Numbered from the stretch's first letter, positions 8,893-17,758 are shown. The stretch: DNA of 64,000 bases from Beduini massiliensis (GCF_000829905.1 NZ_CDPP01000004.1:24001-88000), one strand, 5' to 3'. The notes: generated from the letters alone by a model not told the origin. Made by a program: numbers and translations.

Positions 8893-10263
8893 CTATACTG
8901 CTTCTTTCTCTTTTTCAATATGTTTTTTAAGCCAGCTTCCTCGCACATAATAGATGATAAACAAGATTGATGTCGCTGCCCAGGTCACCGGATAACTGAC
9001 TGTGACCATTGTAAAAGTCGGATATAACGGAACAATCACAAGAATCCAAGCCACACGTAATACACAGATTCCTAAACATGTTAAGATCATTGGTTTTAAT
9101 GATTCACCGGTTCCCCTAATTGCACCGGAGAGTATCTCAACACAAACATATGTGAAGTAAAATGGGGTTAAAAAACGAATAATTTCACTGCTTTTTTCAA
9201 TAACCGCAGCATCATTAGTAAACAACTGACTGAATGTCCCGCCAAAAAAGAAGAGAATAACACTTAAAGCGATGGATACGCCCATTGCCATTTTCAAACA
9301 CACAACCACACTTTTTTTAACTCGATCAAATTTCTTTGCCCCGAAGTTCTGTCCCACAAACGTAGTAATCGATACGCCAAAGGCACCCATTGCCATCCAG
9401 AATAAAGAATCGATTTTCCCATACGCAGCCCAAGCAGCAATCGTATCTGTACCAAAAGCATTAATATTGGATTGAATAATAATATTTGAAACCGAATACA
9501 TCACGGACTGTAATCCTGCCGGTAATCCGATCGTTATAATATGATTTAATATATCGCGGTAAAAACGGATCTTTCGTAAATATAATTTATAAGACTGGTT
9601 GGTTCTCATTAATACCACCATCGTTAATAAAGCGCTGACAATTTGTGAAATAACCGTTGCAATCCCGACCCCAATAACGTTCATTTTAAATATAATGACA
9701 AATAAAGCATCCAAGACAATGTTGACAAAACAACTGATAATTAAAAAGTACAGTGGACGTTTTGAATCCCCTATTGCACGCAAAATTCCTGAACCCATGT
9801 TATAGATTAAAGAAGCGATCATTCCAATAAAATAAATACGTGTATAGTCTACCGCAAAATGCATGATGTCACTAGGCACCCCCATCGCCTTTAAACAACT
9901 AGGTGCAAAGATAATTCCAATCACCATAATAATCGCTCCGCCCACAATGGATAAAGCAATTGAAGTATGCACTGCTTTAGAGACACTTTCATCATCTCTT
10001 GCCCCAAAGAATTGAGCAATAATAACGGTTGCTCCCGAAGATAACCCTACAAAAAAACCGACCAGCAAATTGATTAAGCTTCCCGTTGATCCAACTGCTG
10101 CCAAAGCTTCTTTTCCCACATATTGCCCTACGATAATAGCATCAATCGTATTATACAATTGTTGAAAAAAAGTTCCTACTAAAATTGGAAAGAAAAAGAA
10201 AAGCAATTGTTTCCAGATAATCCCCTCTGTAATCCCATTTAACCCTGTTTCTTTTTGTTTCAT
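8893..10263 (-). CDS. MATE family cation/drug antiporter
   Basis: A 456-residue integral membrane protein with about twelve hydrophobic helices in two similar halves, typical of the DinF/NorM superfamily. It starts with FPILVGTFFQQLYNTIDAIIVGQYVG, the family's N-terminal signature region, and repeats a related pattern near residue 240 (GLPAGLQSVMYSVSN). Members export cationic drugs, dyes or metabolites using Na+ or H+ gradients. It stands alone between two terminators, directly downstream of the RiPP exporters but not part of their transcription unit. Substrate cannot be read from sequence. Confidence 0.93.
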   Translation of the reverse strand: MKQKETGLNGITEGIIWKQLLFFFFPILVGTFFQQLYNTIDAIIVGQYVGKEALAAVGSTGSLINLLVGFFVGLSSGATVIIAQFFGARDDESVSKAVHTSIALSIVGGAIIMVIGIIFAPSCLKAMGVPSDIMHFAVDYTRIYFIGMIASLIYNMGSGILRAIGDSKRPLYFLIISCFVNIVLDALFVIIFKMNVIGVGIATVISQIVSALLTMVVLMRTNQSYKLYLRKIRFYRDILNHIITIGLPAGLQSVMYSVSNIIIQSNINAFGTDTIAAWAAYGKIDSLFWMAMGAFGVSITTFVGQNFGAKKFDRVKKSVVVCLKMAMGVSIALSVILFFFGGTFSQLFTNDAAVIEKSSEIIRFLTPFYFTYVCVEILSGAIRGTGESLKPMILTCLGICVLRVAWILVIVPLYPTFTMVTVSYPVTWAATSILFIIYYVRGSWLKKHIEKEKEAV

Positions 10264-10346
10264 AAACTTCCCCCTCCCCTAACAGTGTCTATATCTTAGC
10301 ACTTTTTATAGAGGGAAACAATCTTCTTTTCATTGAATAATTGTTT

Positions 10347-10386
10347 AAATAAAAAAGTTAAGAGGACTTTAATTAGTCATCCTCTT
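10347..10386 (-). terminator. Terminator of the RiPP/exporter operon
   Basis: AAGAGGA (10360-10366) pairs with TCCTCTT (10380-10386); the inner bases ACT/AGT can pair too. On the minus strand it is followed by a TTTTTT run. Confidence 0.8.
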
Positions 10387-10428
10387 AATCTTACAAAATA
10401 ACCTCCCATTTCATCGAATTAGTATCCA

Positions 10429-12012
10429 CTATTTAATATTAACAATTTCACACTTCCCTAGCAGTTGAGTATGATTGATTTCATCATGAGATATCATAAT
10501 GACTATTTTAGAAGCAGATAAAGTTTTAATCATAGTTAATACTTTTTCTGCTAAATCTTTTTCTAAAGCATAAGTTGGCTCATCAAAAATAATTAAAGAA
10601 GGATCTTTGTTTTGAATATCTAATAAAACCCTTGCAAGTAAAATTTTCCTCTTTTCACCACCGGATAAATTATTACCATCCACATTTACTATCTTATTCG
10701 GATCATTAATTTTTAAATAATTACACATGGCTGCTAGTTTTTCTCTATTTTTTTCTAGCATATTACTTGCTACTGTACCTTCAAACAACAAATCTTCCTG
10801 TGTTAAAAAGCTTACCAAATATCTTTGATAGTAACAAATATTATAGTTATTAATTGGAGTGTCATCTAACAATATTTGTCCTTGATAATTCGAATAAATT
10901 CCAGTCAATAGTTTCAACAATGTTGATTTTCCCTTCCCATTTTCCCCACTAATTATATATAGGTTTCCTGAATGAAATTTGTAATTCATACATTGAATGA
11001 TAGGGACATCTTTTCTATATCTGAAAGAAACATTTTTTAATTCTACTGTTTTAAATGGCTTTATATCTCCATCCGATTTTAAATCTTCTAATTTCAAAAA
11101 TTCTTCCACAACTTTATAAAACGCTTTTATATTTGCATAGCTAGGAAATATTGTGACAATATTTTGAAAACTGTTACCCATTTGTTGTGAATATGAAAAA
11201 GCCAATTGAATTGTATAAAAAGTTATTACTGTCATTTTAGAAAGTATTAAAGAAAATAAAACGGTAAGAAAATGAATGATCCAGATACCTGCATTATTAA
11301 TGGTAGAAATAACGCTTATAGGAAAGCTATATCTCTTTGCATGTGATAAATATTCTTCTGCATGTAGACTCAGTTGTTGATTTGCAGAATCCTTTTTATT
11401 TCTGAGAATAATTGACTTTAACTTTAGTATATAACTATTAAAACAATCATAATAAATATTTTCCATCTTTATTTTCTCTTTATTTGCACGTTCAAGCTTC
11501 GAATTATAATTTATGACGATTATCAAACGTAACAAATTGATAATTACGATAAATAAAGCCAGATAAATATTTTCTTTCCCTAATATTACAAACATCACTA
11601 TAACTGCAATTATACTTATAAAGGAATCAACAATGTTATATAAATAAAAATTACACACTAAACCAGAAAAATTATTAACTGCTCGAGTAATATAATTAGG
11701 ACTGAAATTTTTAATCTGTAAAACATCTTTTTTTAATATTCTCTGAATTAAATCATTACTCATATAAATAGATAAAACATTATCCGTGTAATTAAGTGCA
11801 CGATCTTTCAAAAGAGAAAGGATAGGAATAGCTAATGACAATGCAATAAACTCTCCTATTTCTGTTAATGATAACTCTTGAATATGGGATAAAACCTTAT
11901 TTAAATATAAAGGATATACAATAATACAAACATTTAATAAAATAAGCAGAATAAGATAAAGAAAAACGATTGTCTTCTTTTTTTTAATAATATTTATGAA
12001 TATCTTCAGCAT
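10429..12012 (-). CDS. ABC exporter half-transporter (second of a pair)
   Basis: A 527-residue exporter with an N-terminal membrane domain (about six TMs in residues 10-300) and a C-terminal ATPase. Motifs: Walker A GENGKGKST, Q-loop LTQED, intact signature LSGGEKRK and Walker B SLIIFDEPT, followed by YALEKD where the D-loop SALD is expected. No N-terminal C39 peptidase domain, so it would not remove a leader peptide. It starts 2 bases after the 12015-13502 gene and ends the operon that begins with the precursor peptide. Likely role: export of the modified peptide and possibly self-protection. AT-rich with many Ile/Asn/Lys codons, unlike the flanking core genes. Confidence 0.85.
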   Translation of the reverse strand: MLKIFINIIKKKKTIVFLYLILLILLNVCIIVYPLYLNKVLSHIQELSLTEIGEFIALSLAIPILSLLKDRALNYTDNVLSIYMSNDLIQRILKKDVLQIKNFSPNYITRAVNNFSGLVCNFYLYNIVDSFISIIAVIVMFVILGKENIYLALFIVIINLLRLIIVINYNSKLERANKEKIKMENIYYDCFNSYILKLKSIILRNKKDSANQQLSLHAEEYLSHAKRYSFPISVISTINNAGIWIIHFLTVLFSLILSKMTVITFYTIQLAFSYSQQMGNSFQNIVTIFPSYANIKAFYKVVEEFLKLEDLKSDGDIKPFKTVELKNVSFRYRKDVPIIQCMNYKFHSGNLYIISGENGKGKSTLLKLLTGIYSNYQGQILLDDTPINNYNICYYQRYLVSFLTQEDLLFEGTVASNMLEKNREKLAAMCNYLKINDPNKIVNVDGNNLSGGEKRKILLARVLLDIQNKDPSLIIFDEPTYALEKDLAEKVLTMIKTLSASKIVIMISHDEINHTQLLGKCEIVNIK

Positions 12013-12014
12013 AG

Positions 12015-13502
12015 TTAATCCAACCTCACTTCTATATAAGATTGTCTTAATATATAGCTATCATGACTAATAATAACAATAATATTATGGCTTCTTAATT
12101 TATCAATCATCGTAACAAACCTCTCTTTTGCTTGAACATCTAAAGAGGCTGTTGGTTCATCTAAAAGAATAAGACTATTTTGAAGCGTTGATCGGAGTTG
12201 ATGAGTGAGTAAATAATTCTGTTTTTCTCCTCTTGATTGAGTTACTTTCCCCTCCTGAATATCAATATATTCTATAAGTTCACTATTTTGATCCATATAA
12301 ATAATACTCTTATTGTACATTGCCTCTAAATTAATATTTTCAATACACTCATTATTTATTTTAATTATTCCTGTATAATTTTTTTCTATTCCTAGCAACA
12401 TATTGAAAAAAGTTGATTTTCCAACTCCATTATCTCCTGTTACACAATAAATATTATTTGATACCATTTCTAAATTGAGAGGGCGACTTTTTTGCTTATC
12501 ACCAACTAGATTTGAAATATTGATACGTGTAATATGTGAAAAGATTAATTTGTTTTGATTTTCTTCATCTGTTTCCAGCGATTCTATAGAATTCAACACA
12601 TATTTTGAGACTTTGAATTTTTGAAAAGTAATTACAAACTGTTTCAATTCATCAGCATACCCAAAAAATTGAGTAAGCAAAGAAATAATTAAGAATACTT
12701 TTCCTAAATTTAGTTCAGATAATGTAGAAGAGTACAAAATAAACAAGGCAATAAATAAGTATCTCAAAGCACTAACAATAAACATCTCCGATAATTCTAT
12801 ATCAAAGGAATGGATAACCGCTTTAATCAATTCTTTTCCATTGTCAAGAATATCATTGTAAACATGTTTAAAAAGAGAAAAAAGCTTTATCTGTTCAAGA
12901 TTTCTAATCCATGATTCACTATTCCTAAAATAATTAGCACTCAGTTCTATCACCTTTTGTTGTCTAATGAAAACCTGATTATTCAGCCTCAGCAATACAA
13001 CTAAAGCAATTGAAACAACTATACATAATATCAAAGTAAGTTTTATATTTTCTTGAAAAAGTAGAAAGCATAAAATCAACAGCAATACTATTGCACGTAA
13101 ACTTCTGATAGTAGCATTAATATAGAAATCTGCCATATTTTGAGCTTCATTAATAATTTTTTGTGAAAGCTCAGAATTATTGATATCCGTATTTAAAACG
13201 TTCTTATAGGCTTTCATAATAGTATTAAATTTCTGATTTATTAATTTTGTTTTAAAAGATGCCACTAAATTTACTGAGTATATCTGACTGAAATAAACAG
13301 ATAATGCATACATAAAAATACCGATTAAAACGAATATAATCATCTTATCCACACTTTTGTTAGCTAAAATAATATTAATTAATTCTGTTATCTCTATGCT
13401 TAAAAGCAGCGGAATAATGCCTCCACAAAATATGCTAGTCCAATATATTAATATTTTCCACCATTCTTTTTTTAAAAATATTATTAACAAATCATTTTTC
13501 AC
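12015..13502 (-). CDS. ABC exporter half-transporter with a degenerate signature motif
   Basis: A 495-residue protein with about six TMs (residues 15-290) and a C-terminal ATPase. Walker A GDNGVGKST and Walker B SLILLDEPTASLD are intact, but the LSGGQ signature is replaced by QSRGEKQ. Its partner (10429-12012) keeps LSGGEK, so the two would form a heterodimer with one consensus and one weakened ATP site, a known layout in ABC exporters. No peptidase domain. The start overlaps the radical SAM gene by 11 bases, indicating translational coupling to the maturase. Function inferred: export of the peptide encoded at 14864-14956. Confidence 0.83.
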   Translation of the reverse strand: MKNDLLIIFLKKEWWKILIYWTSIFCGGIIPLLLSIEITELINIILANKSVDKMIIFVLIGIFMYALSVYFSQIYSVNLVASFKTKLINQKFNTIMKAYKNVLNTDINNSELSQKIINEAQNMADFYINATIRSLRAIVLLLILCFLLFQENIKLTLILCIVVSIALVVLLRLNNQVFIRQQKVIELSANYFRNSESWIRNLEQIKLFSLFKHVYNDILDNGKELIKAVIHSFDIELSEMFIVSALRYLFIALFILYSSTLSELNLGKVFLIISLLTQFFGYADELKQFVITFQKFKVSKYVLNSIESLETDEENQNKLIFSHITRINISNLVGDKQKSRPLNLEMVSNNIYCVTGDNGVGKSTFFNMLLGIEKNYTGIIKINNECIENINLEAMYNKSIIYMDQNSELIEYIDIQEGKVTQSRGEKQNYLLTHQLRSTLQNSLILLDEPTASLDVQAKERFVTMIDKLRSHNIIVIISHDSYILRQSYIEVRLD

Positions 13503-14730
13503 TTACTATGTATTCCTCAATGTCCTTAATCAATAATTCTGGGATATATTTACAATTATTTTCTAGCAATTCATCATAATGTAATGGGCATCCCGTATGA
13601 CATATTGGGTAAACTTTACAATGCAAACATTCTTCCTGTTCTGTTTCTACCAACTCACATTCGGGTGGTGTAAAGCCATTAAAGACTGTCCCTATTCGAT
13701 ATTTTACTTCTCCAACTACCTGCCAACAATTATATATATCTCCATTTGCATCCAACAACAGATGGTGTTTTGTTAAAGAGGGGCATTGAACCGCTACCAC
13801 TTGTGGAACTAAATTCTTAACAGAGTTAATAAATCCATACTTTTTCAAAAATTGACAACATTCACTATATTTATAGGCAAATTCTCTGTTAGTATAGCAA
13901 ACGCTATTATCCCCAACTACTTTTGCAAAATGAATACAACTCTTTTCTTTAAAACCAGGTATTTTCGATAAATATTCTATTAGATTTTCAATATCATTTA
14001 AATTTGTTTGATCTATATTAACTCTCAATTGGAATGGCAGATAATCAATATATTTCGATACATTACTAATAATTAAATCAAAACTACTTTGACCAATTAA
14101 TGGACGTCTAGCATCATGTGTTTCTTTACAACCATCAATTGTCACCTGTACAAAATTTAAATTTCTCATATTTTTAATCATACTAAATGTATCTTCATCT
14201 AATAATGTTCCATTAGTAATAATTCCATTAAAAAGTTCTATATCTAAAGAATCTACTAATTCGACAATTTTTGCATAAACCTCTTTAATGATGTTCTTAT
14301 AGAATAATGGTTCTCCACCAAACCAAGTAATACTTAAGCCGCGATAATTGTTGCTAATAAGATATTCACGTAAGAATTTTATTGTTTGATTGATAACTTT
14401 CTCATCCATAGTTATATGTCTAATACTTTCAAAACAATATACACAACGCAAATTACATAATGTAGTAGTTAAAATGGTAATTGCTAAAATACCATTATTA
14501 TTTTTAAAGTCATTTTTCAACTGAATAATCTCTTTCTCTTCATCTTCTAAATTATCCACAATAATTCTAAAATCGCGCAATTCTTTTAAATACTTAATTT
14601 GTTCAAATTTTTTATCTAAATATAAACCTTCATTTTCTTTATCTAACTTAATAACTGCACCGCTTAAAGTATTATAAATAATTATCCCATCTTCTACCTG
14701 TTTTATTAAATTATATCTTGAGCCTTCCAT
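13492..14730 (-). CDS. Radical SAM/SPASM peptide maturase
   Basis: A 412-residue enzyme predicted to install cross-links in a ribosomally made peptide. Residues 1-85 form an N-terminal segment (YNLIKQVEDGIIIYNTLSGA) of the kind that precedes many SPASM peptide maturases and may bind the leader. The radical SAM cluster ligands are C92, C96, C99 (CNLRCVYC), and GGEP at 138-141 binds SAM. The SPASM domain is complete: C316...GDIYNC (C335), then C368-x2-C371-x5-C377-x3-C381 and C393, giving ligands for two more [4Fe-4S] clusters. GGAGG precedes the ATG. Followed by coupled exporter genes and preceded by the precursor. Sactipeptide- or ranthipeptide-type thioether formation is inferred from the Cys-containing precursor; the exact linkage cannot be read. 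Confidence 0.92.
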   Translation of the reverse strand: MEGSRYNLIKQVEDGIIIYNTLSGAVIKLDKENEGLYLDKKFEQIKYLKELRDFRIIVDNLEDEEKEIIQLKNDFKNNNGILAITILTTTLCNLRCVYCFESIRHITMDEKVINQTIKFLREYLISNNYRGLSITWFGGEPLFYKNIIKEVYAKIVELVDSLDIELFNGIITNGTLLDEDTFSMIKNMRNLNFVQVTIDGCKETHDARRPLIGQSSFDLIISNVSKYIDYLPFQLRVNIDQTNLNDIENLIEYLSKIPGFKEKSCIHFAKVVGDNSVCYTNREFAYKYSECCQFLKKYGFINSVKNLVPQVVAVQCPSLTKHHLLLDANGDIYNCWQVVGEVKYRIGTVFNGFTPPECELVETEQEECLHCKVYPICHTGCPLHYDELLENNCKYIPELLIKDIEEYIVSEK

Positions 14731-14769
14731 ATTTGAACCTCCATTTTTATTTTAACAATCTTTTTGCAA

Positions 14770-14820
14770 AATCACCATTTATTTCAACTCATATAAATGA
14801 ATTTATTATAAATGGTGATT
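14770..14820 (-). terminator. Strong hairpin between precursor peptide and maturase genes
   Basis: AATCACCATTTAT (14770-14782) and ATAAATGGTGATT (14808-14820) are perfect 13-bp complements with a 25-base loop, followed on the minus strand by only TTTG. It fits a leaky terminator or a 3' mRNA stabiliser that lets the precursor be made in excess of the enzymes. Confidence 0.65.
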
Positions 14821-14863
14821 GTCTTAAATATTAAATTAATTTTATGTACGATATACAGACAAA

Positions 14864-14956
14864 TTAAACACGATACACACCGCAACTAAAGTTGCATCCA
14901 CCACTAGCATCACAGATTCTAAGCAAATCTTTAATACCTGTTGAATATACTGTCAT
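14864..14956 (-). CDS. Putative RiPP precursor peptide (30 residues)
   Basis: A short frame with an excellent ribosome-binding site (GAGGAGGG at 14962-14969) directly before the maturase in the same orientation. The product begins MTVYSTGIKDLLRI and the C-terminal half, CDASGGCNFSCGVYRV, carries three Cys (C15, C21, C25) with small residues between them. That layout (short polar leader, Cys- and Gly-containing core) is expected of a sactipeptide or ranthipeptide substrate. No double-Gly leader cleavage site is obvious apart from the internal SGGC, and no protease gene is in the cluster. I do not recognise the core as a named family. The coding call rests on the ribosome-binding site, composition and position. 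Confidence 0.78.
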   Translation of the reverse strand: MTVYSTGIKDLLRICDASGGCNFSCGVYRV

Positions 14957-15090
14957 ATAACACCCTCCTCACTTTTTATATTTAAAACTTAATAACTTAT
15001 GATAATAAATAGATATATGTTATTAAAGTTTTAGACATGAATTATATAATGGCATTTTAATGTTTAAAAAATAAATTTATTACAATTTAT

Positions 15091-15132
15091 GTAAGAGAAC
15101 CTGATTTGTTTATCACAATCAAATTCTCTTAC
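15091..15132. repeat. Inverted repeat in the RiPP upstream region
   Basis: GTAAGAGAA (15091-15099) and TTCTCTTAC (15124-15132) form a perfect 9-bp stem; the 24-base interior holds a further TGATT/AATCA match. It could be an RNA hairpin or a regulator operator. Confidence 0.5.
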
Positions 15133-15285
15133 ATATACGTTCTATTATTTAGATAACCAGAATTCTAAATTATATTCTACTCCTTTGTCAAAATATTAAA
15201 TAAAGTTTCTAGTTTATTTATCGCTTTCATTTGGTTTCTTAATTTATATTAAGTTTATCATAGTTCCTAAAAAAATAAATAGAAA

Positions 15286-15304
15286 TCGGTTACAATGCAA
15301 CCGA
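15286..15304. repeat. Short inverted repeat in the RiPP upstream region
   Basis: TCGGTT (15286-15291) and AACCGA (15299-15304) around a 7-base spacer. On the minus strand a T-rich stretch follows, so it may act as a weak terminator; a 6-bp operator is equally possible. Confidence 0.4.
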
Positions 15305-15482
15305 AAGAGAAAAACACACTAAATCTAATATTTCTTTATATACAAACAAGCATCTATTATAGGGAAATAATAAATAATTGCATCAAATAACACATTATAT
15401 CCATCTTTTCAAAGTAATACTATCTAAGTTTTTATCAAAAAGTGTATAAATAATATAAAATTACTCTAGATATTTCTAATAT

Positions 15483-15509
15483 AAAAAGAAAACATATCGT
15501 TATGATATG
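15483..15509 (-). terminator. Weak terminator after the lipoprotein gene
   Basis: CATATC (15493-15498) pairs with GATATG (15504-15509), followed on the minus strand by TTTTCTTTTTAT. Confidence 0.5.
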
Positions 15510-15524
15510 CTTTTAATTATTTAA

Positions 15525-16058
15525 CTAAGATACTGCCAGTTTTACAATAAATCCCTTATCTAATGGTAGTTTTTTAATCGAAAATAAATTCACAGTCTCT
15601 GCAACACAACCACTATACTCTAAAAATTGCATAAGATCTAGGCTAGCATTTTCCTCTTTTGACACGTGATAGCTTTCTGCAAAGATATTATCCCATTTTT
15701 CCCCTATATCTGTTTTCTCATATTCACCATTTATGCCTACAGAAAGATAAGATCTTCCATCCATATTTTCTATCTTTACCTCACATATTGCTTCATCAAG
15801 CACCTTTTCTTTAGGCAATGTCTTTTTTAAAACAAGGGTTTGATCATTTTCATTTTCAATCATTAAACTTAATTCTTCAAAATCAGCATGTTGTGCATAA
15901 AATACCACCTTAGCATAAAGTTCTTCTTTTTCCAGAATGTAATCTTCGCCTTTCATCGTTCCTTTAATCAAAAATTCAATCTGGTCATTACCCTTTGTAC
16001 TACAACCGATACAAGACAGTATCAACAATAAAACCATACACAGTTTCACTCGTTTCAT
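15525..16058 (-). CDS. Predicted lipoprotein of unknown function
   Basis: A 177-residue exported protein. Residues 1-20 are a lipoprotein signal peptide (KRVKLCMVLLLILSCIGC) with C17 or C20 as the possible lipidated Cys. The rest is a soluble domain with alternating beta-type segments (LVLKKTLPKEKVLDEAICEV) and no motif I recognise. It lies divergently from dac and just upstream of the RiPP cluster on the same strand, but a terminator and a long gap separate them, so a link to the peptide system (for example immunity) is speculation. Confidence 0.75.
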   Translation of the reverse strand: MKRVKLCMVLLLILSCIGCSTKGNDQIEFLIKGTMKGEDYILEKEELYAKVVFYAQHADFEELSLMIENENDQTLVLKKTLPKEKVLDEAICEVKIENMDGRSYLSVGINGEYEKTDIGEKWDNIFAESYHVSKEENASLDLMQFLEYSGCVAETVNLFSIKKLPLDKGFIVKLAVS

Positions 16059-16166
16059 CCTCTTTTCCCCCTATTCTCTATATAATAATTATATATGAAA
16101 AAACAAAAGAAAGATAGGAAGCAATAAAGACAACAGAGGTTCGTGGTATGAAATAAAAGATTAAAT

Positions 16167-16174
16167 CATATAGT
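16167..16174 (+). promoter_or_regulatory. Candidate sigma-E -10 element of the dac-spmAB unit
   Basis: CATATAGT matches the sigma-E -10 consensus (CATACA-T) well and lies 15 bases before the dac ATG, but no clear -35 is seen. In B. subtilis the dacB-spmA-spmB operon is sigma-E controlled. Confidence 0.3.
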
Positions 16175-16188
16175 GTAAGGGTGATAAA

Positions 16189-17208
16189 ATGAAAAGACTC
16201 TTAAGTTTCTGTCTTATTTTTTGTTGTTGCATTGCTCCTGTCAACGCCACAGAGTATTATGCAAAGAATTATATTGTGATGAATGCAGATACCTTGCAAG
16301 TACTAGAAGGCAAAGAAATTCATCAGACCCAAAGTGTCGCAAGCATTTCCAAGATTATGACTGCAATCGTAGCCATTGAAAACTGTGAATTATCTCAAGA
16401 AATTGTCCTAAACGAATCCATTTCCAAAGCATACGGTAGTGCCGTCTATATACATATTGGCGATACTATCACCATGCAGGATTTATTGTATGCATTATTG
16501 CTTCGTTCAGGAAATGATGCTGCCTTAGCAATTGCTGATCATGTTGGTCAAAGTGTAGAGCAATTTGTAGAAATGATGAATCAAAAGGCGAGAGAAATCG
16601 GAATGGATAATACCCATTTCAATAATCCTAGTGGTTTGGATGAAGAGGACGACGGAAACATATCCAGTGTCTATGATATGGCACTGTTAATGTCCTATTG
16701 CATCAATAATCCTATCTTCGCAAAAATTGTAGGAACCCAGACATATCGTCGTTTAGATCGCAATGGCAGTTGGACTAACAAGAATAAACTGCTGGCAAAT
16801 TATGAATACTGTTTAGGCGGAAAAACCGGTTATACAAAAAAAGCAAAACGTACATTAGTTAATGCCGCTCAAAAAGATGGTATTACACTCGTCTGTGTAA
16901 CATTTAACTGCGGAGATGATTTTGGTTTCCAGGAAAATCTTTTTGAAACATATTTTAATTGTTTCGATCAAATCCTACTTTTTAATAAAGGAACCCATAT
17001 TATTGATCATTATAAATTCACCTTAGATGAACAATTAACGTTTCCCGCTAAAAAAGATGAGGAAGTGAAAGTCTCTTACACTATTCAGCAAAATAAGATT
17101 GATCTGTATGCCAATTCCAAATTAGTCGGTTCTTACTCTTATGAATATTTACGCTCACCATTGCTCGATAAGATTTATGAAGTTTTCAAGCGTTTAATCT
17201 ATGAATAA
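16189..17208 (+). CDS. dacB: D-alanyl-D-alanine carboxypeptidase, sporulation type
   Basis: Removes the terminal D-Ala from peptidoglycan stem peptides. The 339-residue protein has a signal peptide ending near A20, then the three penicillin-binding motifs of class S11: SxxK (S52-ISK), SGN (in RSGNDAALAIAD) and KTG (GGKTGYT). A C-terminal domain follows and the end is basic and amphipathic (KIYEVFKRLIYE), a possible membrane anchor. It is fused by an 8-base overlap to spmA, and the order dac-spmA-spmB-rluB is that of B. subtilis dacB, which adjusts cortex cross-linking in spores. The dacB name relies on this synteny. Ribosome-binding site AAGGGTGAT. Confidence 0.9.
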   Translation: MKRLLSFCLIFCCCIAPVNATEYYAKNYIVMNADTLQVLEGKEIHQTQSVASISKIMTAIVAIENCELSQEIVLNESISKAYGSAVYIHIGDTITMQDLLYALLLRSGNDAALAIADHVGQSVEQFVEMMNQKAREIGMDNTHFNNPSGLDEEDDGNISSVYDMALLMSYCINNPIFAKIVGTQTYRRLDRNGSWTNKNKLLANYEYCLGGKTGYTKKAKRTLVNAAQKDGITLVCVTFNCGDDFGFQENLFETYFNCFDQILLFNKGTHIIDHYKFTLDEQLTFPAKKDEEVKVSYTIQQNKIDLYANSKLVGSYSYEYLRSPLLDKIYEVFKRLIYE

Positions 17209-17758
17209 GATTTGGTCAGTCTGCATTGTTATCTGTATATGTTACGGTTTATTGACCCATCAGGAAAATACTTTGTTTGCCTTACTTTTCGAGGTACCAA
17301 ACGATGCTTTGAACATGGCACTCAAACTGACTTTGAACGCCTGCTTTTTCAATGGAATCTTAAATATGGCAAACGGCTGTGGATTATTGGATAAAGTATC
17401 CCATTTGATTCAGCCTATCTTAAAACATTTATTTAAAGGGGTTAACCAAGAAACCATGGGATATATCAGTGTTCATCTATTAAGCAATCTTTTTGGGTTG
17501 GGAAGTGTAGCGACCATCAGTGGACTAAAAGCCATGCGGCTGCTTAAAGAGGCAACTCCGGATCGGCTGTCAAAAGCGATGATGACCCTCTTTATTCTCA
17601 ATACTACCGGATTATCTTTCTTTCCTTCAACCGTAGTTGCCTTAAGACAAACCTACGATACTACCCATAGTGCCGACTTTATTCCTTATACGATTATGAT
17701 CAGTCTACTTGCCTTATCGGTTGGTTTACTGATTATTAACTATAAATATCGTGAATAA
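17201..17758 (+). CDS. spmA: Spore maturation protein A
   Basis: A 185-residue membrane protein with about four to five helices, of the nucleoside-recognition (Gate) domain family. Features such as NACFFNGILNMANGCGLLDKVS and HLLSNLFGLGSVATISGLKAM match SpmA, which with SpmB is needed for proper dehydration of the spore core. The start overlaps dacB by 8 bases and its end overlaps spmB by 8 bases. Confidence 0.92.
   Translation: MNKIWSVCIVICICYGLLTHQENTLFALLFEVPNDALNMALKLTLNACFFNGILNMANGCGLLDKVSHLIQPILKHLFKGVNQETMGYISVHLLSNLFGLGSVATISGLKAMRLLKEATPDRLSKAMMTLFILNTTGLSFFPSTVVALRQTYDTTHSADFIPYTIMISLLALSVGLLIINYKYRE

Larger units (their letters stand above)
14957..15524. other. AT-rich intergenic region upstream of the RiPP precursor
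   Basis: A 568-base stretch with no convincing gene. It holds two inverted repeats (15091-15132 and 15286-15304) and the terminator of the upstream lipoprotein gene. The minus strand has only tiny frames without ribosome-binding sites (for example 17 codons at 15177-15230). It must hold the promoter for the RiPP operon, but I cannot place a good -35/-10 pair with confidence. Confidence 0.6.

Noticed and set aside
15177-15230. 17-codon frame MKAINKLETLFNILTKE as a second peptide precursor
   Set aside because: No ribosome-binding site, no Cys and no partner features; kept only as a note on the intergenic region.
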